A program made the translations under genes and the position numbers. The notes under the pieces were generated by a model. It saw nothing but the letters and a program-made list of their open reading frames with translations. It was not told where the DNA came from and did no database searches. This document shows, one piece after another, positions 22,252 to 34,573 of a DNA stretch of 64,000 nt. This DNA comes from Bromus sterilis (Eukaryota; Streptophyta; Magnoliopsida; Poales; Poaceae), in contig OX465600.1 of assembly GCA_950022295.1 (NCBI GenBank), positions 289,709,782 to 289,773,781 of the forward strand. The letters run 5' to 3'. Numbering within the stretch: the first letter of the stretch is position 1; the number at the start of each line of letters is the position of its first letter.

Positions 22252-23967
22252 GTGATAGTCCAAAATGTATCTATAATTTCTGCTTGCTCCATGCTTCTTT
22301 TGTGTGATATTGCTATGGTATTGATGCACTTCCATACACTTTTGATCATATTTGGACTAACCTATTAACTCAGTGCACCCCAGTACCAGTTCCTGTTTTC
22401 TGCTGTTTTTGTATTTCAGCTTTTCCCATTACTTAAAGTGCCAGAAAAAATTCGGAAAAATATAGGAAAAACCAGCGTACGGGAACCTTCCAGAAGAGCC
22501 AAAGTGGGGCCCGAGGGGAGCCAGGGGTGGCCCAGGAAGCCACCTGGCGCGGCCACCCCCTAGGCCGCGCCAGGGGGGGCGCCTGGGGCCCATGGTGCCC
22601 CCCTTTGCCTATTTAATCTCCGTGACGCGAAACCCCCGAAGACAGAACCCTTTTTCGCGATCTCTCCTCTGTTCCGCCGCCGCCGCGCTTCCAAGATCGG
22701 GAGCACCAGGAGCCCTCTTCCCGGCACCCTGCCGGAGGGAGGAATCACCTCCGGGAGCTTCTCCACCACCATGGATGCTTCCCGGATGAACCGTGAGTAG
22801 TCCACCTTGGACCATGGGTCTATGATCAGTAGCTATGTGATGTTCTTCTCCCCTCCTTGTTCTTCATGGTTTAGACCTCGTGAGCTGCCCTACATGATCG
22901 AGGCACATATGTAATCTATGTGATGTTCTTCTCCCATCTTTGTTCTTCATGGTTTAGACCTCGTGAGCTGCCCTACATGATCGAGGCACATATGTAATCT
23001 TTCTGCTGTTGCTATGTTGAGTTTGCTGGGATCCGATGGATTATGAGACTATGTTCAGATTGTGTTTGAGTAATATATTTGATTCTCCTCTTTTATATTT
23101 ATGTTCTTGAGTAATTCTTGCATGTTCTCCGTTGTTGTTTATTGCTTTGGCCAAGTAGTAGGTAGTGACTCCAAGAGGGAGCGTTATGCATGATTGTGGG
23201 TTCATGCCCCCTGATGACTAGCTTGAGTGACAGAAATATGAGTCTAGGGGATGTGCTATTGCCACAAGGGAGAAAACAACGGTGCTTGTACTTGCGGGTG
23301 CAAGGATTTTTTACTTTACGCAAAGTTTTTTAATGCAGTTGTCTGTTGCTTTGAGTTTACGCTTTGGGTGGGATTCGTAGCTTAATACCAGCGAGATGTT
23401 CTGGATAGATATCTCAAGGTGGATGATTAGTAGGTAGATGCAGATGGATTTCGGTCTACTTGTCTTGGCGTACCGCCCAAGCTTTTGAGCATCTTCCTTT
23501 CTTTATAGCATAGTTAGCATTGATTTGTGCACATAATCCTGTCAATTGCCCAGCTGTAATTTGTTTACCTCGCATGGCTATTTTATCGTCTTTTGAGAGA
23601 GAGACATCACTAGTGAACATCATAGGATCCAGGTCCATATTTCCAATACTGTTTACACCCACTATTTATTTCCTGCTTTATTTACTTTTCTGTTGCTATC
23701 ACTATAATTATTATCCCGTGCTTTTGATCCTTTGTAAACAACAAGGCCGGAGGGATTGACAACCTCTCTGAACTCGTTGGGAGCAAAGTTATCTGTTGTG
23801 TGTGCAGGTCCATGTCAACCGCCTAATTGCTGGCGCCGTTGTCACCTTCCTGTCGTAGTTGGAGTCCTACTGGAGACAAACCTTGGTATCTTCACCGAGG
23901 GAAATTTGTTGTTGTCTACATCTCAACCTTCCACTTTGGGTAACCAACGAGGGGCGAGAAGCCATCA
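22252..23967 (+). repeat. 5' LTR
   Basis: Begins TGATAGTCC (family norm TGATACRTCC) and ends GCCATCA; 1716 bp. It carries a private 83-bp tandem duplication (22834-22916 and 22917-22999) that the 3' LTR lacks. Confidence 0.88.
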
Positions 23968-23978
23968 AAGCTAATTTC

Positions 23979-23996
23979 TGGCGCCGTTGCCGGGGA
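23979..23996 (+). other. Primer-binding site, tRNA-Asp type
   Basis: TGGCGCCGTTGCCGGGGA, 11 bp after the LTR end; complementary to the 3' end of plant tRNA-Asp. Confidence 0.88.
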
Positions 23997-24113
23997 CTCC
24001 GCTCTTCAAGATAGGGGAGTTGCACGCTATCTTTTATCTTTGCTTTTTAGTCTTGTTAGTTTACCTTTTAGTTTTTGCTTTAGTGTCCTTTATCAAAAAT
24101 AAAAAAAGTTACC

Positions 24114-26171
24114 TTGCTTGCTGCTACTATGGGTTCCTCCGAGAACACCAAGTTGTGTGACTTCACTAGTCATAACAAAAGTGACTTTATCTGCACTCCT
24201 ATTGCTCCACCTGCCACTTCAGCACCTTCTTATGAGATTAAACCTGCTTTGCTGAACCTTGTTATGAAAGATAAATTCTCCGGTGCTGGAGATGTTGCTG
24301 CTTTGCACTTAAATAATTTGGTTGAGCTCTGTGATATGCAAAAGTACAAAGAAGTAGATGGTGATATTGTTAAGATTAAGCTTTTTCCTTTCTCCTTGAG
24401 AGGAGGAGCTAAAATCTGGTTTCAATCCTTGCCTAGGAATAGCATAGATTCTTGGGATAAGTGCATGGATGCTTTTATTGGGAAGTACTACCCCCCAGCT
24501 AAGATTATTCAATTGTGTAGTAATATTATGAATTTTAAGCAATTGGATAATGAACACGTTGCCCAAGCTTGGGAACGCATGAAATCTCTTGTTAAGAATT
24601 GCCCTACGCATGGTTTGACTACTTGGATGGTTATCCAAACTTTTTATGCAGGCTTGAACTTTACCTCGCGGAACTTGCTAGATTCAGCCGCGGGAGGAAC
24701 CTTTATGTCAACAACACTTGGTGCTGCCACAAAACTACTCGATGAGATGATGACCAACTATTCCGAATGGCACACCGAAAGAGCTCCAACAGGTAGGAAG
24801 GTAAACTCTGTCGAGGAGATCTCCTCCCTAAATGAAAAAGTTGACTTGATTATGTCTCTACTTACCAAGCAATCTCCTATCGATCCTCATGATGTTCCTT
24901 TAAATTCTTTGATTTCTCAAGATCAAGTAGATGTGAACTTTATCTTTAGAAACAAATTCAATAACAATGCTTGTAGGAGTAATTTTGGTAGCAATCCTAG
25001 ACCGTTCCCCTCCAACAACTATGGGAACAACAACACTTATCCTAGCACCAAGAACTCCACTTCTGAATTAGATAGTATGCTTAAAGACTTTATCACTACC
25101 CAAAAAGCCTTCAACAAGAGTGTAGAGGAAAAACTAGACAAATTAGATAATCTCTCGTCGAAGGTACACAATTTAGCCCATGAAGTAGAATTGCTTAAAA
25201 TTAGAACTTCTCCTCTTTAGGAGAGGAAGATCACTCCTATGAACGCTATTCAAGTGCAAATTAATGAAAACATTAGGATGATGGCTAAACTTAAAGAGAG
25301 ATGGGCTAGAGAAAAGGAGGAAGAAGATAGAATTAAGAGCCTTCCCACACGCCATACCATTGCTACTATCCAAGTTGTTGAGGATATCCAAACTCTTAGC
25401 ACCCAATGCACCCCTAGTCCCATAGGACCTATTAATGTTGATGCTATGACCTCAACCGTAGAAGAAGAAACTCCTATGACTATAGAAGCTACCAAAAAAG
25501 TGAGCCTAAAGGACACCACTACCACTTTACTTGATAGTAGTGACCTTGATTTTGATAATTGCACCCTTTCTGAAGTTATTCGTTTCCTTCACAAGATGTC
25601 TAGAGACCCCCACACTAGCACACTTAATCTTGCCTTCACGCAGCATATCACTAATGCTCTCATTAAATCTAGGGAGGAGAAGCTTAGGGTAGAAGCCTAC
25701 ATACCTAGAAAGCTAGAAGATGGTTGGGATCCTATGATTAAAATTAAGTTGAATAACTTCTCTTGCTATGCTTTATGTGATGTTGGAGCTAGTACCTCCG
25801 TTATTCCCAAAAGAATGTATGATATATTTGAATTGAAACCTTTTGATCCTTGTTCTTTTGGTGTTCGTCTTGTTGACTCTTCCGTAAAGAGACCTTTGGG
25901 GAAGATCGATGATGTTCTTATCATTGTCAATGACAATTATGTTCTCGTTGATTTTACTATTATGGACATTGAATGTGAACCTTCTTGTCCAATTATTTTG
26001 GGACATCCTTTTCTTCGCACCGTGGGTGTTGTTATTGATATGAAAGAAGGGATTATCAAATTCCAATTCCCTCTCAAGAAAGGGATGGAACACTTCCCTA
26101 GAAAGAAGATTAAGTTACCTTTTGAGTCCGTTACACGGGCTAGCTATTCTCTTACTCTTGATAAAACTTGA
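24114..26171 (+). pseudogene. gag-protease ORF with one premature stop
   Basis: Two open stretches, 24114-25220 (368 codons) and 25239-26171, lie in the same frame and are separated only by an in-frame TAG at 25218-25220. The first contains a retrotransposon Gag domain (GGAKIWFQSLPRNSIDSW, then FIGKYYPPAK and HVAQAWERMKSLVKNCP). The second contains a coiled, Glu/Arg-rich part (LKERWAREKEEEDRI) and a retropepsin-like domain with CYALCDVGAS and CPIILGHPFLRT. In the sister copy (44247-42211) the frame runs through without a stop. If the TAG is read as a stop, Gag and protease are separated here. The likely role was particle formation and processing; the copy is probably dead. Confidence 0.85.
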
Positions 26172-29088
26172 TCTTCTCTTTTTGCATTAAGCCTAGCTAA
26201 CGGCTTTAAAGAAGCGCTTTCGGGAGGCAACCCGCAATGAATTTAGGATTTCTTTTTTGTTTTTATTCTGTTTTAGTGGTCTTGATGATTTTTACTACTG
26301 TAGAAACATCATTGTATCTTTACTTTTCAAGCTTTGTGCCATTTATAGCCTCATATGACAGGGGAAGTGAAAGTTGTGACATGTTGTCCAGAAAACATAT
26401 TCTGTCCTCGTGACGGGAAAAATCATAGAAAAATCCCAGTTCATATTTTTGAGCTGATTTTTTACACAGTGTTCTCTATACAATCACAGAACTTTCGTAT
26501 GTTCTGAGTTTTTTGATTTAAGTTGCATAAGTATCCCTGAAAAATTCTTTACTACCTGCAGGTCTGTTTTTCACATATTCTGTCCTGTTTTGCCTTTTAT
26601 TCGTTTTCCAAACCTTAAGCTTGCTTTTTCTTTGCAAAAACTTTTCGGCAATCTTGAGAAACAGTAGCTATTCAAGAACATCCTTATTTCCAGTAGAGAA
26701 AAATTATTTTATTATGGGTACTAACCTCGCTAATCAGATTATGATGAGTTATGTATGAAGGGAGTTTTCAAGTGTGCGAGGGAAGATGATCAAAGAAGAT
26801 TCAGGAGGGTCAAACGCTCAAGCTTGGGGATGCCCCCGTGCATCCCCAATAAATATTCAAGGAGACTCAAGCGTCTAAGCTTGGGGATGCCCCCATGCAT
26901 CCCCTTCTCCATCAACAATTATCAGTTCGTCTTTCGTTTCACTATATTTTTATCACTTCATGCGTTATGTGCTATGCTTGGAGCGTCTTGCTCTTTATTT
27001 CACTTTTAGTTTTCTTTAGCTTTGCTTGCTGTTCATAACAAGTTAGAATCCAGCTTTCTTTGTGTGGGAGAGAAACACGCTCCACTTTCAAAACCTAGAA
27101 CACATCATAGGATTCTTCATGCTTATCTTTGTTGTGTGTGTTCTTTATCTTCTTCATAGCTGTTGTCATGTTTAGCTCTTAGTTTTCATGCTTATCTTTT
27201 TAAGAGCTTTTGTTTAGTTTGTTGCTGGAACTCTCTTGAGTTTTCATGTTTATCTTGTTTAGAGAGTTTGCCTGTTGCACTGATTTGTGTGTCTTGACTT
27301 GAAGTAGGTAATTGAGGTTGCTATTCAGTTGTAGTAGTAATTTGAAATAGTTTTGAGGTATTGCTATGGGTAATGTTTGGACTTTTGGTGTCAAGAGCTT
27401 TAGCCTATTACTGATAGATGACGTATTTTGGGAAATCCGTGTTTATTTTCAGAACTTACAAAATTAGTTGAGAACTTTAGCTACTAGATGGATCACTACT
27501 CTTTGGAGGGATCGAATATTAGAGTACACTCACGTAGCATGAGTCGAGGATGCGCAAGGATAACCAAACCCCCATACACTCCTCCTCAGGGTACTTGTCT
27601 CTTTGTGAACCTCCTTAGATTGATAGTTACCGATAATAAGTGCATGAGTTCTTCGGACTAATGTGAGTATTCGAAAGTTGACACTACCACCTTCCCATAT
27701 TTTTCTAGCCTCTCATGTGCCGTGCATTGCCTCCTTCTCACTCCGAGAGTTGGCATCCACCTTCGTCGGTACATCCAAATACTTGGCACGATACGCTCTG
27801 TCATCATAAACCTCCTTATATCCTTCCTCAAAATAGACACCATACCTACCTATCAAGGCATTTCCATAGCCTTTCCGAGATACATTGCCATGCAACATCC
27901 ACCTTCTCATGACTTGATCTTCATGTCATACATTCTTTTGCTTGATCGATGAGCCGCATGCTAGTTGGTCCTTTCCCTAATCATTGCCACATGACGCGCT
28001 AGTATCATTGCATATCCTGCTACACTGGCAGAGGCATACATTTGCATACATCATGATAGTTTCATTTTCTTTATGTGAGTACTTTTGTAAAGTGTGAAAG
28101 ATCTTCTATACTTCTTGTAATATATAGAGTGTTGCCCCTAAAGTGAGGAAAAGATCCCAAAGAGGACAAAATCAAAAGATCCCAAAGAGGAAAAATGAGA
28201 GAAATAGAAGGAGCCATTGAGGCCACCAAAAAAATACAAAAATTTGAAAAAAAGAGAAAAAGAAATAAAAAGAGAGAAGGGGGCACACTATTATTCCTTT
28301 TGAGAGATCCACACTCGTACTCCCTCTTATATCTTGTACTCCATAGAGATTATGATTCATGCATATAGCTATGTGGGGACCTTCGAATTCACACTGTAGA
28401 ACTTGGCTTTTTTGTTCCAATGATGAGCTTCCTCAAATGACCTCTAGGTCTTCTTGAGCAAGCAAGTTGGATGCATCCCCACTAGTTCCATTGGAGAGCT
28501 TACCTTAGCTCATATGTGCATCCGTTGCATGGCAATCCCTACTCCTCACATCATATCTATCATTTGGCTTTCTCTCGCCTATGATTGTCCTCATTGATGT
28601 GAGCCTTTCACACCCTTTTTGTCTTCCTCCTCCACCATATTATCTCTTTGCCATCCTAAGTGTCAACTTTCTTGCTTACGCTCATCCATTGCATGAGTGC
28701 TCAAAATGTCGAAAGGAGTGGATCATTTTGACTTGTACCTGGCTAGTGGTCTGGGGATGAGTCAAGATAAGATTCCAAAGAAGACCAAGTGTGAAACTTT
28801 AGTAGATTGAGTTCTCAACATAAAAATACTTTTTCTCGTATATCCCTATCCTCTTTCTTGCACGCAAACACCATTTGGAGACATTCGAGTCACGGACAGC
28901 GAGAGCTCTTGCACCTTTATGTTCTTATGTTGCTTGTTTCAATGCTAAATATAGACTCTTGCCAGTTATGACTTGAATTGAATTACATGCCTTGATTGCT
29001 TTACTTAAAAGTTCTTTTATGGTTGTTAGCATGTCACCAAAAAAATTATGCTTTTATCATTTACCTACTCGAGGACGAGCAGGAATTA
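26172..29088 (+). mobile_element. 3'-noncoding region of the plus-strand element
   Basis: No ORF is supported. It opens with the block 'gctttcgggaggcaaccc' shared by all three elements of the family here. Other landmarks are the paired PPT-like hairpins (26820-26904) and purine-rich stretches around 28130-28290. Confidence 0.8.
26820..26904 (+). repeat. Two internal polypurine-tract-like hairpin motifs
   Basis: Copies at 26820-26847 and 26877-26904 begin AAGCTTGGGGATGC and close with GCATCCCC, able to fold as hairpins. The AAGCTTGGGGATG string is identical to the 3' PPT at 29089-29101, about 2.2 kb downstream. Confidence 0.75.
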
Positions 29089-29101
29089 AGCTTGGGGATG
29101 T
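29089..29101 (+). other. Polypurine tract
   Basis: The purine-rich string AAGCTTGGGGATG lies directly before the 3' LTR start (TGATACATCC) and is the expected start site of plus-strand DNA synthesis. It is shared with the 38461-46040 element. Confidence 0.75.
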
Positions 29102-30959
29102 TGATACATCCAAAACGTATCTATAATTTCTGCTTGCTCCATGCCTCTTTTGTGTGATATTGCTATGATATTGATGAACTTCCATACACTTTTGATCATA
29201 TTTGGACTAACCTATTAACTCAGTGCATCCCAGTGTCAGTTCGTGTTTTTTGCTGTTTTTCTATTTCAGGTTTCCCCCATATAAAAAGTGCTCCAAAAAT
29301 TCGGGAAAGATCCAATATAAAATCAGCGTTCAGGAAGCTTCGGGAATCACCGTGGGGGGGCCAGAGGGGACCCACCAGGGCCCCAGACGCCCTCCCGGCG
29401 CGCCCCAGGGTGGGGCCGCTCCAGGGGGCCGCCTGGACCCCTGGTGGCCCCCCTGGCTGCCCCCCTTCGCCTATTTATTCCCCGTGACGCAAAAAGCCCG
29501 AGACGGGAACCCTTTTTCGCGATCTCTCCTCTGTTCCTCCGCCGCCGCACTTCCAAGATCGGGAGCACCAGAAGACCTCTTCCCGGCACCCTGCCGGAGG
29601 GAGGAACCACCTCCGGAGCTTCTCCACCACCATGGATGCTTCTCGGATGAACCGTGAGTAGTCCACCTTGGACCATGGGTCTATGATCAGTAGCTATGTG
29701 ATGTTCTACTCCTCTCTTTGTTCTTCATGGATTAGATCTCGTGAGTTGCCCTACATGATCGAGGCACTTATGTAATATTCTGCTATTGCTATGCTGAGTT
29801 TGCTGGGATCCTATGGATTATGAGATTATGTTCAGATTGTGTTTGAGTTATATATTTGATTCTCCTCTTTTATATTTATGTTCCTGACTAATTCTTGCAT
29901 GTTCTCCGTTGCTTTTTATTGCTTTGGCCAAGTAGTAGGTAGTGACTCCAAGAGGGAGCGTTATGCATGATTGTGGGTTCATGCCCCCTGATGACTAGCT
30001 TGGGTGACAGAAACATGAGTCTAGGGGATGTGATGTTGCCACAAGGAGGAAAACAACGGTGCTTGTACTTGCGGGTGCAAGGATTGTTTACTTTACGCAA
30101 AGTTCTTTAATGCAGTTGTCTGTTGCTTTGAGTTTACACTTTGGGTGGGATTCGCAACTTAATACCAGCGAGATGTTCTGGATAGATATCTCAAGGTGGA
30201 TAATTAGTAGGTAGATGCAGATGGATTTCGGTCTACTTGTCTTGGCGTACTGCCCATGCTTTTGAGCCTCTTCCTTTCTTTATAGCATAATTAGCATTGG
30301 TTTGCACACATAATCCTGTCAATTGCCCAGTTGTAATTTGTTTACCTCGCATGGCTATTTTATCGTCTTTTGGGAGAGAGACATCACTAGTGAACATCAT
30401 AGGACCCCGGTCCATATTTCCAATACTGTTTACACCCGCTATCAATTTACTGCTTTATTTACTTTTCAGTTGCTATCACTATCATTATTATCCCGTGCGT
30501 TTTATCCTTTGTAAACAACAAGGCCGGAGGGATTGACAACCTCTTTGTACTCGTTGGGATCAAAGTTATCTGTTGTGTGTGCAGGTCCAAGCCAACCGCC
30601 AATCTCTGGCGCCGTTGTCACCTTCTTGTCGTTATCGGAGTCCTACTGGAGACAAACCTTGTTATCTTCACCGAGGGAAATTTGCTGTTGTCTACATCTC
30701 AACCTTCCACTTTGGGTAACCAACGAGAGGCGAGAAGTAAACTCTCGTGACATCACCTCTCTGAACTCGTTGGGAGCAAAGTTATCTGTTGTGTGTGCAG
30801 GTCCACGTCAACCGCCTAATTGTTGGCGCCGTTGTCACCTTCCTGTCGTAGTTGGAGTCCTACTGGAGAAAACCTTGGTATCTTCACCAAGAGAAATTTG
30901 CTGTTGTCTACATCTCAACCTTCCACTTTGGGTAACCAACGAGGGGCGAGAAGCCATCA
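29102..30959 (+). repeat. 3' LTR with a duplicated end
   Basis: From TGATACATCC to GCCATCA, 1858 bp. The last ~200 bp occur twice (about 30539-30737 and 30755-30959), which the 5' LTR does not show, so the duplication probably followed insertion. Confidence 0.85.
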
Positions 30960-31374
30960 TCTGAATTCTATAAGGATTTGTTTAAGTATGAACCTAGAAA
31001 TGGGTTTAAAACGTAATAATAATTTCTTTAGCAATAGTGAGAAAGTTAGTGCCGCTGAGAATGACATGCTAGAAGTTGCTTTTACTGAGGCTGAGATTAA
31101 AAAGGTTGTTTTTTATTCTTATGATGGGAGAAGATCGTTGTGGAAGTTGATATGGCATGCTGAGGTCCCTCCAACAGTCCAAAATCACTTCTTCTTCGGT
31201 ACAAAATTTGGCTTGCCGTCTGGCACCTGACTCGCTTCTGACATGGAAGAACAAACATAAATGTGATCCCGAGATCACTGATTACAGTCCGGTATGGACC
31301 GCTGAGACGAAATACAACTTTCACCTATTTTGCAGATGCCCTTTGGCTCGGGAATAGAGGAACACTATGTCACA
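30960..31374 (+). pseudogene. LINE ORF2 fragment, plus strand, internally deleted
   Basis: The plus-strand reading gives EFYKDLFKYEPRN and ENDMLEVAFTEAEIKKVVFYSYDG, the segment just before the RT of plant L1 elements. It then jumps directly to RRSLWKLIWHAEVPPTVQN and FHLFCRCPLARE, which belong to the zf-RVT region near the end of ORF2. The whole RT core is missing, and several frameshifts are present. Confidence 0.7.
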
Positions 31375-31620
31375 CACTACTGAAAAAATTGTCAACGTGG
31401 AGCGCTTTCCAAGACACGGGACCTCGGCAAACACAGTGGATGCCGAGAGAACAACTCGCGACTCAAAGGAGAGGTCAACAATACTTGTTTCCTGTTTGCC
31501 CGTAGAAAATAACTCGGCAAGGCACACGAAAACTAGCTATAATGCCGAGAGCTTTTGAGGGAAACTCGGTATCTAGATAACAATGCTGAGTGCTAAAATA
31601 TAAGTCTCGGCATATACACA
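31375..31620 (+). mobile_element. CACTA-type transposon terminus (left-type)
   Basis: Starts CACTACTGAAAAAATTG at 31375, followed by many short subterminal repeats in both orientations (CTCGGCAA, GCCGAG, CTCGGCAT) up to about 31615. This is the structure of a CACTA (En/Spm) end. No matching opposite end with the same subterminal motif was found in the window. Confidence 0.6.
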
Positions 31621-32600
31621 GATCCGGGCAGATCGGGGTCGCTTCCCGGGTAAGAGTGGCTGGTCTTGGCTTGGGGTACCTCCGTGGACGTGCCGTCACG
31701 GGGGCGGTGTGTGATGGCGGTGGCCTGGCAATGCTATTTTCCCTATTGATCGATGCCTTGACCTCGGATTTGGCGTCGTGCGAGCTCCAGGAGGGCTTGA
31801 CGACGGCCGTCGGCAGTCCTAGAATCATGTCCCCTAGATCCATTGGCGACTGGATGGGGATGCAGGCGTTGACGCCTCCCACAGTGGAGGGTCAACCTAG
31901 ATCCGGGAACTGATGAAGAGCACTGAGTGGACAGCTGAGGTCTACTCGTCCGACCGGGGTTGAAGCGTCGTGAGGTGAAGGGTGGCGATGTCTGGGGCAG
32001 GGATGCCGGGGCGGCGGCCCTGGATGGTGAACCTCATGGTTGCTTTTCGGCATGCACCATGGTGGTGGTGGTGGCTCCTCCCGGTTGTGTGGGCAACGGG
32101 TGGTGGAGCGGAGGGTAGCTCGGGCATTCCCTCTTTAGTAGGGGCGATGCCTTGATCCGGATCTGGGGACTAGACCTCGTCACGCTCTTCCAGGCGGCAT
32201 CAGAGGCATGAGTGAGTTGTTGAGTGAAAGCTATGTGCCTTGGCATCGGCGGCGGAGACACCCGTGGGTGCCGCTCTCTTCCGGAAGACGTCGATGTGTT
32301 CATCTCCTCGTGTCAAGGCTCCGGGTGAAGACCTTTTTCCAGCTGAACTCGACAGCGGCGACGCTCTGCGTCGTCTTCCCTCTTGGGGGCATTGTTGTGG
32401 AGCCTAGGTGTGTTAGGATGTAGCATGGGATTGTGTGTAGTTCTGCCGATGCCTTCTGCTGATCGCGTAGCTGCACCGCTCATATCAGGATCGGCTTTGT
32501 AAGAGGGTTACCTCACCACCTTGCATCGTTTGGCCGTGTACCTTGGTTTGATTCATTTATCTATAAAGATGGGGTGAAAGCCTAGTTTCTTGAGTTACAT
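31621..32600 (+). mobile_element. Possible LINE 3'-untranslated region
   Basis: GC-rich, without a credible ORF. It ends near 32560-32590 in 'ataaagatggggtgaaagcct', a string resembling the tail of plant LINE 3' UTRs that I remember. It could be the continuation of the LINE fragment at 30960-31374 beyond the CACTA end, but this is an inference. Confidence 0.35.
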
Positions 32601-33099
32601 AATAGCTATGTGACATGTGGATGTACGCAAAATCATAAAATTGGAAATACGCTTCCACTTAGTTACCACTTCAGAGCGGCTCCATGTGGCTCATGGGTGG
32701 GGTCATCATGGCAGGTGAGAGAGAGAGAGAGAGAGAGAGAGGATAGGGGCATGCAGAGCTCACCAGTGATGTTTAAGAGGCTGCGACGATGGTCGAAGGT
32801 CACTTGTGCCTGCAGATCATCGGGAGGTTCTCTGATGGCGACGCCCCCTCCTCACCAGCGGTGGCAAGCTGCGGCTGTATACGAAACCGAGGATTCCATG
32901 TCTGTTACAGTAGAACTCGCAACGCCAAACATTATACCATTGTCTATGTTGGTCTAGTTTGTTGCATCATTTTTATTGTCTGGATTTTTCATAGTTTTTT
33001 GGATTATTATTTGGAATAGCTATGGTCTTCAGTTTCACTGATTTCCTTAACATATAATTTTAGTTTTTTGGAGTTTTTAAATATGGTTCTTTCCTCGTA
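32601..33099. other. Intergenic, with a GA microsatellite
   Basis: A (GA)n tract of about 26 bp lies at about 32715-32741. Nothing else is recognised. Confidence 0.6.
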
Positions 33100-33336
33100 C
33101 TCCCTCCGTTCATTTTACTCTATATATAAGATTCATCTGAAGTCAAACTTCATCAAGTTTGACCAACTTTAGAAGAAAAACTATTGACATTCACAATACA
33201 AAACTTATATCATTAGATGCATCATGAAATAAATTTGCATATTGTATAACTTTAATATTGTAGATGTTTTATCTTTTTTATATAAAGTCGGTCAAACTTT
33301 ATGAAGTTTGACTTCGGACAAATCTTATACACGGAG
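33100..33336. mobile_element. Stowaway-type MITE (Tc1/Mariner), TA target
   Basis: Starts CTCCCTCCGTTC after TA (33098-33099) and ends ACGGAG before TA (33337-33338), with a shorter right terminus. Inside are the inverted 'AAGTCAAACTT' and 'AAGTTTGACTT' blocks typical of grass Stowaway elements. About 237 bp, no coding capacity. Confidence 0.85.
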
Positions 33337-34089
33337 TAAAAAAATGGAGAAAGTATGATGATTTGAGTACTGACACATGTTCAAAACTACTACACCTATG
33401 GGTATTATGGTTGGTTGTGTGCATCATAATGAGGCAAAGGCCAGGGTGGTCTTGTAAGGGTATTTCTAACCGATCCCTTAAAATCGGTTAGTGGAGTAAA
33501 ATTTCGGTTTTACTCGGCCGTCGAAAGGAGGACTTATGAAAATTGGATATCTTATAAAATATCTAATTGTGGTTCTTTCTTTTGGTTGGTCCTTCTATTT
33601 TAGCAAAGAATTGGTGAATTTAATTCAATGTCGTTGAATGAAATAAAGAAGCAAAAAGATGTGTTTTAGTGGCCGAAATTGAAATGCAAATGAATTTTTT
33701 TATTCCATTAAGTTTAGGGGATCGGCTAGGTCCAGCCAAAAGTTAGTGAAGCCTTTTACTTCATTAACTTATTGGAGATCGGTTAGAAATACCCTAAATA
33801 AACTATGTCATGACTAAACCTATTCGGCATTTAAAGTGAGTGGAAGGAAAATCTTATAAGGTTGTTCTTATTCAATATAGCATAAGTAGATATACTTCTT
33901 GTTATATATATACACTAAAATCTTGCATGCCCATCAGTTTCACCTTATTATTGCTTAACTCCAAGATTCCTAGCGGAAAGATGAAGAATGTACGATGGAC
34001 AATCCATCTCGTAGAGCACATTTTCTTTATGTCGTTCCACGCAGTGTAGGTGTAGTATTCGTTGTAAAACCTACTGCCCTCTCCTTTCA
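33337..34089. other. Intergenic, 3' flank of the F-box-like relic
   Basis: AT-rich. Two similar 'ATCGGTTAG' passages (about 33484 and 33776) suggest a small decayed element with inverted or direct ends. No ORF is supported. Confidence 0.4.
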
Positions 34090-34573
34090 TCATTGGTCCA
34101 CTTTCTTGCTCTCAAGATCAATGCTGAACAAATCGTGTTCCTTATGTTGCTTGGCAAACAATGCACCTCTTCTCTCTCCAAAATATAGCATTCGTATACC
34201 TTTGGCCTCCTTGGACATCAGCTCGGATCGCGTCCATTCCTCCTCGCACTCATGGCTACTATGACCGTCATCACCTTGTTCTCGCTTGGTCCAAAGCTCT
34301 AGCACACCACTGTCTAGTTGATTAACAAGCGAGAGCTTCCCTTCCCCAATGACGCACAAGAATGGCGGGTTCACCCACGCCAGGTGATGCGAAACTTCAA
34401 TGGGGATCTTGATGAAAGAGACGAGCGTTGTGTCGGCACTTACGGTAAAGATGGAGAAGTTTGTCAACTTGTCGTGTGTCCGTACAACCAGTACACGGAG
34501 CCGCGGGCGACCACACCCGCCCGCGGTCCACATACGGTGAGCCGCCCAGCTGACATGATGTAGCGGCCTGAAG

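Larger units (their letters stand above)
22252..30959 (+). mobile_element. Non-autonomous Gypsy-like LTR retrotransposon (gag-protease only), plus strand
   Basis: 5' LTR 22252-23967, PBS 23979-23996 (tRNA-Asp), gag-protease 24114-26171, noncoding 26172-29088, PPT (AAGCTTGGGGATG) ending at 29101, 3' LTR 29102-30959. No RT, RNase H or integrase reading is present in the 2.9 kb between the protease and the 3' LTR, so mobilisation would need enzymes in trans. The flanks show only a partial duplication (TCTG on both sides, offset by one base). Gag and the DVGAS-type protease suggest the Athila side of Ty3/Gypsy; the exact Triticeae family name is not certain. Confidence 0.88.

Noticed and set aside
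22252..30959. Possibility that the element is a complete autonomous Gypsy with pol hidden by frameshifts
   Set aside because: No RT, RNase H or integrase motif (e.g. YxDD, DSG, HHCC) was found in any frame of the 2.9 kb between protease and 3' LTR, and the other copy of this coding type lacks them too.
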